Source of the DNA: Temnothorax longispinosus
Lineage: Eukaryota > Arthropoda > Insecta > Hymenoptera > Formicidae
NCBI RefSeq assembly: GCF_030848805.1
Contig: NC_092364.1
Location: 15,109,447-15,173,446 of the forward strand
Length of the DNA: 64,000 bases
Direction: 5' to 3'
Both the position numbers and the translations under genes were made by a program. The notes under the pieces are model-generated. The model did no database searches. It was given only the letters and a program-made list of their open reading frames with translations, and was not told the DNA's origin. Positions 49,901 to 58,000 of the stretch are shown here, piece after piece; within the stretch, counting starts at the first letter, position 1; every line of letters begins with the position of its first letter.

Positions 49901-52900
49901 AACCTCGCCGCATTTTTAACCATCGAGAGAATGGTCACGCCAATTAACTCACCCGAGGATTTAGCGGCGCAGACGGAGGTCCAATATGGCACCCTCACTA
50001 ATAGTAGTACTTTGGAGTTTTTTCAAGTAAGTATTTCAGAGAAATGTTTAAACCCTTTGTAATTATACGTTACAAACATCATTAACCGTTCCACGCGCAT
50101 ATGAACAGCAATCCACGTTTATTTCATTTTTCATCTCGTCTCGCAGAAATCTCAAATCGGTCTCTACAGCAAGATGTGGGAATTCATGAACTCGCGAAAA
50201 GACGTGTTTGTACAATCATACGAGGAGGGAATAGAGAAAGTGCGAACGAGCAAGGGCAAGTACGCGTTTTTGCTAGAGAGCCCGACGAATGATTACATCA
50301 ACGAGAGAGAGCCCTGCGACACGATGAAGGTCGGAAGAAATCTCGATGCCAAAGGATTTGGCGTCGCGACGCCGCTAGGATCCCCGCTCAGGTGAGTACT
50401 CGTTGACGATATGAAGAAAGCCCTGCATAGTACTGTCGATGTAAAAGTTATTTCATTTCTTTAAATTTTAGAATAATGTAGAGTAAAAAGAAAAGCAAAA
50501 GATAAATATCAAATATAATTTTAATTATTAGCCAATTATCTTATTCCTCTTTCTTTCTGCGGACCGTCGTTACCGTCATTCTAAAAGATAAGCTACGCAC
50601 GGTACGAATTAGAGAGTGAATTAGTAGTTTGATCTGTCGGAATAATTTCACACCTACGTCGGCAAATATTGTAGGTACTTTTCACACCTCGTCAGACGGC
50701 AGAGAAGATACTTGATACATTTTCGTTGAACAAACAGGAGGGCGTAGGTAATTAACGAGGTTTTGTAGTCATCAGGGTGAAACGGAGATCTCCCGGCTCT
50801 CCCTTTCTTTCTTTATCGCTCTTTCGTGCGATCGCTATATCTTTGTTTCTTCTAAATCTTTTTGCGACTTTTCGCTTCTCGTTCCGCTATGTTTGGAATG
50901 TCGTCGCACATCATTACACGCAATTAGCATTTAAAAAAACTCGTACCCTTTTTTCCATATACCATTACCCATTAGAGGACGCAGTTACCATGAATCAACG
51001 CCATTTCGTATCACGTTTCGACACCGCGTTATGAATCTGGGAGAGCAGCGTGGTCTAGTGGCATAAGTGCCAGACTCGTAACCGCGAGGACTCGGGTATT
51101 ATACGAATCCAGCATCAGACCAAATATTGCTGCTCGTTTTTCCATTACAAAAAAATTAATGGAACTAATTGCTCAGAAAATTTCGAATAAAAGTGTGACC
51201 AGATCTTGGTTGCGCAAACCAAAAGTTACATGTTAATGCGCAATCAGGATCTGGTCACACTTTTATTCGAAATTTTCTGAGCAATTAGTCCCATTAATTT
51301 TTTTAGCTTTTTTTTAGAAAGTTAACAGTTACATATAACAGTTCTCTCCCAAATAAGTCATTCTTTTTAAATTAAATTTTTATAATTTCAACGTTTATCA
51401 GATAGTATTTCCTTTATCTTGAATCTTTAGCTGCAATAAAATTTATATCAACACATTAATCTAAAAATTCTATACAGAATATGCAGAAATGTGAAATTTA
51501 TGTTATGATCCAATCTTCCATAGTGGAGGAAATTAGAAATATGAATAAGTATTTGTTAGTCCATTAATCTTCATAATGTGACTAGAGCAAGAGCGTACTG
51601 CTGCGACGGTAATACGAGCAAATTTGCATGTTATTGATTTTTTAACCGCGCGCGACCCCCTTGACGTTTCGTGCAACGCTCTGATCTCGTCCCCGCGACT
51701 CACGCGCGCTGTCTTTAAATCGTCGAAGCAAGAATGCTGCTCGCAAGGCAGATAATTGGGGGGCAGTATGCAAACAGCAGCTTTATTATGTCTACCTACA
51801 CACCTACCGAGGAATAATGGCGCGCCGTGGCTTCCTATTAATCTTTTTTCCTCAAGTCGAGGAAACTTCTCTCTCCTCGTAGCTTGGTGCAGAAACTTCG
51901 CGGAATACCGATATTCTCCGAAGCTTAATTAAAGAAAGTTCCCCGCTAACTTTTTCTTACAAATCTGATTAGATGCAATGCTATGATATTTCCATGTTCT
52001 GACTACTTATTCGCACATAATTAGTATTTTAACACATCGTGATTCTGACAAAAAATTGTTATCAAATAATACGATTATAAAAATATTATGCATATATTTT
52101 TTCTGTACAATATATATATACATCATATAGTATTTGTTCGACGACTTGTTCATTTTATAAGATATGTACATTGTAAATTTGGCAATGACAGGGATCCCAT
52201 AAATTTGGCGGTGCTCTCTATGAAGGAGAATGGAGAGCTGGCAAAGCTATTCGAACGATGGTGGTACGAAAGAACAGAGTGCAGGCATAGTGATAAGCCA
52301 GACGCCACCAAAAACGAGTTATCGCTGAGCAATGTAGCGGGAATATTTTATATCCTGATCGGTGGCCTTCTTCTGGCACTCGCCGTAGCTCTCTTGGAAT
52401 TCTGCTACAAGTCGCACACAGAGGCGACAAGAGCGAAGGTAATAATAGAGAAGGATATAATGTTCATACACTCTGTTTATGTGTACTTTGTCATAATTTA
52501 ATTAAACTACATTATCAAATTAAAATATTTTTATATGACAATTTCATTTTACTAATTAGCTGCTCATAATTTTTTTAAAATCTGTACTGTGTCTATAACG
52601 TCCAGCTGCTAATTCAACTTTTTCAATTAATTACTTAATATTTGTTAATCTCACAACACTTTTATATAAATACGAGAAAAAGATTGTATTCATAAATTTC
52701 TTCCTTAGATACCATTATCGGACGCGATGAAGGCGAAAGCACGACTTACCATCGGTGGTGGTCGCGATTTCGACAATGGACGGGTAAGTGATAGAAATCA
52801 AATCTTTTATTAATATGTTCGCATACGCATATTGGCATACGGTATCAGTAGAAATTATTTGGTAAGAGACGCTTCGATCAAACGTGCCGCCGATCTAAGG

Positions 52901-55900
52901 AAGGTAAAAAATGCCGTGACAAATATGATTAACGATATTGAACGATATATGTTTAATATAGTTTAAATCGTTATTAGTTTGCTTAATGATACATGCGGAT
53001 ATCGAACTATTAAATTCAATATACGAGTAACATGTTTGTTGCAATTTTGTACCTAATAATATCAAAAGTTATATACACGCTCTATGAAATACAATATTAT
53101 ATGCGCGGTCGTTCATTTAACATACGTCGTAATATTGTATTATTAATTAACTGGTCGTTGTGATAACACGCACCTGCGAATGTTCTCTGAATATTAATTA
53201 TCAAATTCTCCATTGAATTACGCATTATAATCTCGCAAAAGAGGAAGATACGCGGATACATAATCGGCTCTCGATCGGCGGTGCGTCTCGTCGTGCAATT
53301 ACTTCGGTCTCGAACCAAAGGTATCGATGTATCATAAAAACATATATACATTCGCAACAAGAGCATCGTACATTATACATACGCATATATACATGAAACC
53401 TATACATTATATATCCATACATATAGAGGAACGATATATAGAAGTACGCTTGGCATGCCAGTTAGCAGCGTAAACGTTTGACACACTCTCGTTAGTTACG
53501 TGGCCGGACTCAACTCGGCTGCTATTTAATGTCCCAGAGTTTCAGCCTCAGTCTCGAAGAGACCGATCGACCGGAGGACTAAGACCGTTAGATATATTGA
53601 CATACATATATTCTCCATATATGTATATACCTACATATGTATGCGTACGTGCGTGCGATGTGCGGCTGGCTGGATGTATTGCGCTCTCTTTTCTGTTTTT
53701 CTCGTCTCTCTCTCTTTTTTTTTTTTTAATTATTCGGAGAATACGTACGAAGGGGGGACGTACAAATTTTGCTCGTTCGCGTTTGCGTTTCGTTCTACTT
53801 TGGGTTTTTGTCTCTCTAGTGGTACGGACTGCAGAGTTAGACGGAGGATGCATGCGCCTTTCCCGGGACCATATGTGAGTACTCTCGCCCTTAATTTTAA
53901 TCCCATTTCGCATTTATCTTGCTTTCTCCTAACTCTATCGCAGTTTTCCTTCATTTACTCTTTCTCTTTCGCTTTCCGTGCGTGAAATGCTTCTGCATGT
54001 TATGTAGCTGCGGTTTGGGTCACACTGTCACACTGCCATCACAGTTCCCGGAATGTTACCTGTCCTTTAATGAAGGATAAGCCGATGTCTGTCACACGCA
54101 CACACAAATATCTCTTTGTATGTATTTCCAAACATATAATTACTTCTGAAAAATTATAAGCAACTTGTATGTCGACACATGTTAATCCCACAGAAACATA
54201 TATCGTTCGATAAGAATGTTCCATTAACATTATTAGCTTCCACATAAAAGTTTGCACATAAATATGCGCATAAAGGAAAAGAAACAAAGACACACGTAGG
54301 GACTTAAGAAAAATTTGAGATCTTCGCCAAAGTTCCTGTTTTTTATAATGCTGATTCCTTTCACAGCGCGGGAAGAAACGAGTACTGGCTGCGGAGGTGC
54401 CAACATTGACTACGTTCGCGCCGAAGGTATGATTCTGAAGAGAGACCATGGTGCATCAAGAGCTGCACAGGAAATTTTTTGAAGATCTCTAATTTTCTTA
54501 CGTTCCTACGTGCATTGCTACGTCGGTGTATGGATATATCTGCACGGTGTATCCTTTGCGCTCCTCTCAGAGTTGGATAGTATATCTATCTATATATATA
54601 TATATGTAAAAAGCTGCTTTCCTTTCGTTCTCACTTTGCAGCTGATTGATAACGAAGTTCGATTTGGTTTACGATTTTAGCAATCTTCCGTAAATACTCG
54701 TTCACATTCGCTGAATTAAATCGGTATTTCTAAGCTCTTTAAAAATAAATCTTTGGATTTAAGCAGAATAAATATCTTGAGGAAGGTTGATAAAATCGAC
54801 CAGAAATTTTAATATTTTAATATGCGTTTAATATTTTAATATGAAATAAATATTATAGTATTATTTTAGATATAACACTGCAAAATCTCCGTTCTCACGT
54901 GTCGTTCGACTGACTTGTCTTTGTGTGTACTGTCAAACTCACGTTCTCTATCCCATACTTTCCTCCACATTTATTCATTCGGTGCTTCCTTCATCGAATA
55001 CGCCGATTTTTGCTTAGTAACTCACATGCGCTTATTTGGCATGGCTTAAGCAAGAATGCACACGCGACATAATGCGGCATATTGCGTGACACTTTTCAAG
55101 TTCATTATGCAAAACTTATAAAGAAGCGACGGACACAATGACAAGTGTGAATTCAGGGTCGCTTTTGTTGACTCGTTTACTTTGTGTCAGTATGCACATG
55201 TGTCCGATCGATCGTCCGTCCGCGAAGCTCAAGGCAAACAAAAATCTTCTTTATTTGTGGATACTATTATTGTTACAAACTATGACGCCAATATTATTAC
55301 AAATTGTAATATATTTTCGATCTCCGCGCTCGGATGAATCTGGAAGAATATATTAAAACAAAGGATTTGGATATAAATCCCAAGTTTGCATTAGCAATGA
55401 TTGCTATTGCAAATTAGAATAAATCGTCTGAATATTCGTATTTTTATTCATTATAAGTTAGAGATTTATCTAAATGGCATTAAACCATACGTTGCAAAAT
55501 GTAGAGAAGAAGTGGTACAATAGCTTTATTCACGTTAGAAAATCACACACCTATAGTTTTGCAATCTTTCACGTATAATTATGTCATAAATCACTACACC
55601 CAAAATTTCGTCACATAAGATTCTTACCACCTTTTATCAATGTGCATGAGCTAGTATACCGTCGTATACTGTTCAGTTTCAGATTATCTGTGTGTGACCA
55701 ATCTTCAAAAATGTTACTACTTGCATCAATTAAGGTTTATTAATTTATGATAACACCATTAATTGCTGTCGGAAAGAAATTTAACGTTGAAAAAGTTAAT
55801 TCAACACTCATTTATTCCAAATAAGAATTTATTTACAATTTAAATAACTAATGATAAAAGATTGAGATGGTGTTTTAGAAAATTGAAAGAAAAATCATAT

Positions 55901-56114
55901 TATTCTTTCGTTTTTGTTTTCTTTTTCAAAGAACTTAATCCTTTTCTTAATCCTGTGATTGAGAACTGCGATAGTTATGGAAGGTTATTAGCTCAAGCGG
56001 GCCTAACGCTGTCTAATCGTCGACGTTGAAAATTTCCAGTATTACGCACCAGCAAACGCGATTGGGAATACCGAGGGCGATCAGGTACACAGCAACACAC
56101 ATACCCAGGTGTAA
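35382..56114 (+). CDS. Ionotropic glutamate receptor, AMPA type (GluRIA/GluR1-like), 5'-partial, 15 exons
   Basis: Fifteen exons join in phase to 2345 nt, giving 780 residues (numbered from the first complete codon here) and a stop at 56112-56114. The layout is: 1-250, the rest of the amino-terminal domain; 283-400, ligand-binding lobe S1; about 403-428, TM1 (WVCVIFSYIAVSIVLFIVS); about 475-500, the pore loop with FMQQSCDISPR; about 510-530, TM3 with the invariant SYTANLAAF; 531-700, S2; about 702-725, TM4; then a cytoplasmic tail ending HTQV, a class I PDZ ligand. Ligand contacts are present: P, T and R of APMTITSER, S-T of NSSTLEFF, and E of LLES. Gln occupies the Q/R site, predicting Ca2+ permeability. 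Family role: glutamate-gated cation channel in neuronal membranes. The first 100-150 residues are not found. Paralogue identity (GluRIA or GluRIB) is undecided. Confidence 0.93.
36410..36530 (+). CDS. Receptor exon b (amino-terminal domain)
   Basis: Completes Arg, then WSNKYVVLDCPTDMAKDIVV, then SHVRDVALGKRTYHYLLSGL. The acceptor is atgttgcag and the donor gtaagt, phase 0. This is a highly conserved segment of the insect AMPA-type amino-terminal domain. Confidence 0.94.
36531..38787 (+). other. Receptor intron b-c
   Basis: 2257 bp. Contains a short hairpin (36796-36813 with 36857-36874), a GA-rich tract at about 37498-37538 and CpG-rich patches. No exon-like segment was recognised. Confidence 0.7.
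36796..36874. repeat. Short inverted repeat (small MITE remnant?)
   Basis: ttattttaagctaacgtt at 36796-36813 and aacgttagcctaaaataa at 36857-36874 are complements with one mismatch, around a 43-base AT-rich loop. Confidence 0.65.
38788..38952 (+). CDS. Receptor exon c (amino-terminal domain)
   Basis: 55 codons, phase 0 on both sides: IMDDRWESEVIEYGAINITG, then FRIVDATRPHVKDFLAAWHR and LDPATSQGAGRESIS. The donor is gtacgt at 38953. The 229-codon ORF at 38825-39514 in another frame is a shadow that runs into the intron. Confidence 0.93.
38953..40742 (+). other. Receptor intron c-d
   Basis: 1790 bp, CpG-rich at first and then AT-rich. A partial CACTGTT-like motif at 39936 and several ttaacaca motifs recall the element at 10871, but no matching far end was found. 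Confidence 0.6.
40743..40955 (+). CDS. Receptor exon d (amino-terminal domain)
   Basis: 71 codons, phase 0: AQAALMYDAVFVLVEAFHKY, then a charged, Asn-rich stretch with NGT, then CYHNRGWVTPWEHGDKISRL and LRK. The acceptor aaaattag has a poor pyrimidine tract, but the frame and homology are decisive. Confidence 0.93.
40956..42006 (+). other. Receptor intron d-e
   Basis: 1051 bp of mostly AT-rich sequence. The ORF at 41235-41597 shows no receptor-like or other domain. Confidence 0.6.
42007..42114 (+). CDS. Receptor exon e (end of amino-terminal domain)
   Basis: 36 codons: VEIEGLTGEIRFNDDGRRQN, then YTLHVVEMTVNSAMVK. The donor is gtgagt. G-I-RF--GR-NY is the typical closing segment of the iGluR amino-terminal domain. 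NYT is a potential glycosylation site. Confidence 0.94.
42339..42449 (+). CDS. Receptor exon f (linker to ligand-binding domain)
   Basis: 37 codons: VAEWTDEAGFQAIAVKYVRL, then RPHEIQKNKTYIITTIM. The acceptor is ttgttacag and the donor gtaaga, phase 0. It leads into the first strand of S1. Confidence 0.93.
42552..42672 (+). CDS. Receptor exon g (S1)
   Basis: 40 codons plus one base: EEPYIMKKVSDTGEVLIGND, then GYEGYCKDLADLIAKKLGIS. EEPY and GYCKDL are conserved S1 motifs. The acceptor is gattgatag and the donor gtaagt. Confidence 0.94.
42673..43217 (+). other. Receptor intron g-h
   Basis: 545 bp with no feature recognised beyond a short purine-rich tract near 42905-42930. Confidence 0.6.
43218..43312 (+). 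CDS. Receptor exon h (S1)
   Basis: Completes Tyr, then ELRIVKDRKHGTENPDVPGG and WDGMVGELIRK. GWDGMVGELI is a canonical S1 motif. The acceptor is ttttcag and the donor gtaagt. Confidence 0.94.
43313..44269 (+). other. Receptor intron h-i
   Basis: 957 bp. The first 250 bp are mixed and the rest is AT-rich. The ORF at 44062-44334 is intronic read-through into the next exon in another frame. Confidence 0.6.
44270..44493 (+). CDS. Receptor exon i (S1 end and TM1)
   Basis: Starts EADIAIAPMTITSERERVID, continues FSKPFMSLGISIMIKKP, then SFLNPLSKEIWVCVIFSYIA and VSIVLFIVS. The Pro, Thr and Arg that bind the ligand alpha-groups are in APMTITSER with the spacing seen in vertebrate GluA2 (P478, T480, R485). 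TM1 ends the exon. The donor is gtaaga. Confidence 0.95.
44494..45836 (+). other. Receptor intron i-j
   Basis: 1343 bp of AT-rich sequence with no exon-like segment or repeat of note. Confidence 0.6.
45837..46049 (+). CDS. Receptor exon j (TM1-pore linker and pore loop)
   Basis: Starts RFSPYEWRVLTISGSTDSAI, runs through a Pro/Ser/His-rich linker (LQHPHTPQGSPHMPTSS), then NSLWFALAAFMQQSCDISP. The first Gln of MQQ is the Q/R site, genomically encoded CAA. The linker looks longer than in vertebrate GluA subunits. Confidence 0.95.
46050..49827 (+). other. Receptor intron j-k
   Basis: 3778 bp, the longest internal intron. Contains the long GA microsatellite at 46919-46971. ORFs at 47278-47565 and 48483-48818 show no domain features. 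Confidence 0.65.
46919..46971. repeat. (GA)n microsatellite in receptor intron
   Basis: About 26 GA units. The Leu-Ser run in the overlapping minus-strand ORF is an artefact. Confidence 0.97.
49828..50026 (+). CDS. Receptor exon k (TM3 and start of S2)
   Basis: Completes Arg, then SISGRIASSVWWFFTLILIC, then SYTANLAAFLTIERMVTPIN, and EVQYGTLTNSSTLEFFQ. SYTANLAAF is the near-invariant iGluR gating motif. SST of S2 contacts the ligand gamma-carboxylate in family members. The donor is gtaagt. Confidence 0.96.
50147..50391 (+). CDS. Receptor exon l (S2)
   Basis: Starts KSQIGLYSKMWEFMNSRKDV, then TSKGKYAFLLESPTNDYINE, then CDTMKVGRNLDAKGFGVATP and LGSPLR. The Glu of LLES is the amino-group ligand contact. 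The intron before it (50027-50146) is only 120 bp. The donor is gtgagt. Confidence 0.95.
51041..51112 (+). repeat. tRNA-derived (SINE-like) sequence
   Basis: An A-box-like tggtctagtggc (51051-51062), a D-loop-like cataagtgcc, a ctcg...cgag anticodon-like stem, and a degenerate B box (ggg, a 7-base interruption, cgaatcc) at 51094-51110. The interrupted B box and unpaired acceptor ends argue against a working tRNA gene and for a decayed tRNA-derived SINE head. Confidence 0.5.
51149..51304. mobile_element. Long near-perfect hairpin (foldback/MITE-like)
   Basis: The left arm is 51149-51216 and the right arm 51236-51304. They are complements for nearly 70 bp with few mismatches (shared tracts ctaattgctcagaaaatttc and gaataaaagtgtgaccagat), around a loop of about 20 bases. 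It starts 37 bases after the tRNA-like sequence. Confidence 0.85.
52192..52438 (+). CDS. Receptor exon m (end of S2 and TM4)
   Basis: Completes Arg, then DPINLAVLSMKENGELAKLF, then ERWWYERTECRHSDKPDATK, then VAGIFYILIGGLLLALAVAL and LEFCYKSHTEATRAK. WWY and the TM4 segment GIFYIL-GGLLLA are typical. The donor is gtaata, phase 0. Confidence 0.95.
52709..52783 (+). CDS. Receptor exon n (cytoplasmic tail)
   Basis: 25 codons, phase 0 on both sides: IPLSDAMKAKARLTIGGGRD, then FDNGR. The acceptor is ttccttag and the donor gtaagt. The exon is membrane-proximal tail sequence, less conserved than the core but with a clean splice fit. Confidence 0.85.
52784..56039 (+). other. Receptor intron n-o with possible alternative exons
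   Basis: 3256 bp. Besides the two candidate exons listed separately (53820-53874 and 54367-54426) it holds a (TA)n tract at 54590-54605 and pyrimidine-rich low-complexity sequence near 53690-53730. Confidence 0.6.
54367..54426 (+). CDS. Candidate cassette exon of the receptor tail
   Basis: A 60-bp segment between gattcctttcacag and a gtatga donor. It is open in phase 0 and phase-neutral, so it can be inserted between exons n and o without disturbing the frame. It reads RGKKRVLAAEVPTLTTFAPK, a basic stretch followed by Thr-rich residues. It is more GC-rich than its surroundings. No transcript evidence is available. Confidence 0.4.
56040..56114 (+). CDS. Receptor exon o (canonical C-terminus)
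   Basis: The acceptor is aatttccag. The exon reads YYAPANAIGNTEGDQ, then VHSNTHTQV and TAA. The last residues T-Q-V form a class I PDZ-binding motif, as expected for synaptic anchoring. The exon continues downstream as either 3' untranslated region or, by alternative splicing, the proline-rich frame. Confidence 0.82.
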   Translation, partial: YYAPANAIGNTEGDQVHSNTHTQV

Positions 56115-56125
56115 ACTGCTACCAG

Positions 56126-56404
56126 GAAAGTCCGAGCGACAACTCGCCCGCCAATTCGCTGCCCACGCCCCCGCCGCCACCGTTGGTGGCACCCCCGCCG
56201 CCACCCCCGCCACCCAGGAGACCACGGAGGAGCGTGACCTTCGCGGAATCGCCGCCGAAGAGCCCGAAGAACAAGAAGAGCCCGAAGTTCATCTTCCAGC
56301 GGAAGCTCGGCATCGCGGCTCTCGACGTAGCGGTGCCGTGGACACCGGCGTCCCCGCGACACTGGTCCGGCCTCAATGATGACAAGCCGGAATACATCAC
56401 CTAG
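56126..56404 (+). CDS. Alternative proline-rich C-terminus of the receptor (probable)
   Basis: 92 codons and TAG, in a different frame from exon o, with very strong third-position GC bias. It begins ESPSDNSPANSLPTPPPPPL, then a second proline run, then RRPRRSVTFAESPPKSPKNK and the tail GLNDDKPEYIT. An acceptor at 56125 (gtaaactgctaccag) would splice exon n to it in phase 0. Alternatively a 41-base GT-AG segment (56085-56125) could be removed in phase from exon o. Polyproline tracts could bind SH3 or EVH1 domains, and RSVTF fits the PP1-docking RVxF pattern. This form would lack the PDZ ligand. Confidence 0.55.
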   Translation, partial: ESPSDNSPANSLPTPPPPPLVAPPPPPPPPRRPRRSVTFAESPPKSPKNKKSPKFIFQRKLGIAALDVAVPWTPASPRHWSGLNDDKPEYIT

Positions 56405-56699
56405 ACGCCGAACCAAACGAAGAAACAATCGGCGTCTTTCCGTGTCGTGGCGGAGTACTTTAACTGTTGGGGGAATATCGCTACGACGTTTGAATACTGT
56501 CGAGGCAATCTTCCTTTTTACGATTTTGCCCCAGAAGTCGAATAATCCGAGCTCGAGTAACGAAGCAATTGAAGACATGGAAGCACTGATATTTTTATAG
56601 AGCAATAATTATAAGATTCTAAGAAATTAAAGGAAGAAAAGTTGTTTCTTCGCTGTAACACTTCTAACGCAGCACCGGACGATTTTTGTATCGATTTTC

Positions 56700-56705
56700 A
56701 ATAAA
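56700..56705 (+). terminator. Candidate polyadenylation signal of the receptor gene
   Basis: AATAAA, 296 bases after the proline-rich frame ends and 586 bases after the canonical stop. Other AATAAA-like sites lie further downstream, so the true site is open. Confidence 0.35.
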
Positions 56706-57931
56706 CGATGCGTTGTATTTATAAGATTTAGGAAAAGTTAAGAGACTAGTTCCTCTAATAAATATTGGAGAAATATACGATTATCTCAATACAGAGTTAC
56801 GTAAAGGGCAATTGGATTATCGGCATGTTCGAATCGCGAGGAGTCGCGTTACTCGAGTACTTGGAATTATTCGACGACTGATCGAGTATATGAAGTAAAC
56901 CGCATTTGAAAATCTTTTTAATACCATCTATTCTCCTCTCCGCGGCTACTATCTTCTCCACTGAGGTCACGTGCTTTATGAGGAAAATATGCATCTAAAT
57001 TCGAAAAAATCATCCACCTGCGGAAAGTAACATTGATACTGCCATTTTTTAAAAACCGACAGCATTCCGAGATTGATATATTGGAATCTAAAAGTATTTT
57101 ATTACATTTTATTATTATTCTCATCTTATTAAAAATATATCTACATCCTCCAGACTCTTCAATTATCAAGAGTAAAGTGAAACGTAAAAAAATCTATAAC
57201 TGGAGCAATATAGAACATATATATTGGACCGTGGGCTTCAGGTTTGAAGAAGGAGCAGCCACATTCTCCGTAAATCGGCGGAATCTTTCGCCGCGAAGTC
57301 GTCGCCCGAAAATATCGAGATATCTCCCAAGCTCCGAAGCTAATCTTACGGGGCGGCGACCAGAACGGGGGCGAAAGTTCCTTTCGATCGAATCCTTTGT
57401 ACATTGTAAATAACCGCGTGAAAATCAAATAAAAATCAAAAGTAAACGAATTCACTATCGGCGACGCAAATAGCTTGTCGCGATTGCGATAGTATGATTA
57501 TGGTCCTGGGATGGGTGCATGTGCAACCAGCAACTCGAACAACACACTTACTGCCATAATGCGCGAAGAGGAACACACTATTAATATGAAGGACGGCGTT
57601 CGCGGGTGGAAGTATAGAGGAAGATTCGCGGTGGGTGAGAGTCCGCCGTCGCGAGTCAGTTAAAAACGTCACGTGCCAAAAGACACTTGTCGATCGTGAC
57701 GACGACGCTACTATTATTCTTATTATTATTACTAGTTATATTATGATTATTATTATGAATTACAATTACCGATTACCGTGTATAAGGGGGTAACTATTTT
57801 GTGCAATGCGAGAGTGGAGTCTGGCGCCGCAAACGGCGGAGTCACATGAGTTTTTTAACTGAAGAAAAAAAGAAAGAAAACAATGGGTGTACAATCGCAC
57901 CGAATGTTGCGTGAATGTTGCGAGCGAAATA

Positions 57932-58000
57932 GTATATATATAATATATAAATAAATATATATAAATATAAATATAAATATAAATGCAAATAAAAATATAC
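57932..58000. repeat. AT-rich low-complexity tract ((TA)n / (ATAAAT)n)
   Basis: TA units pass into irregular ataaat units. The Ile-Tyr repeats in the minus-strand ORF at 57766-58002 are an artefact of it. Confidence 0.9.

Larger units (their letters stand above)
50392..52191 (+). other. Receptor intron l-m
   Basis: 1800 bp. Holds the tRNA-like sequence at 51041-51112 and the hairpin at 51149-51304. No second copy of exon m was seen, so there is no sign here of a vertebrate-style flip/flop exon pair. Confidence 0.65.

Noticed and set aside
50392..52191. Flip/flop-type mutually exclusive exon before TM4
   Set aside because: No second segment resembling exon m (DPINLAVLSMKENG...) is found in the flanking introns.
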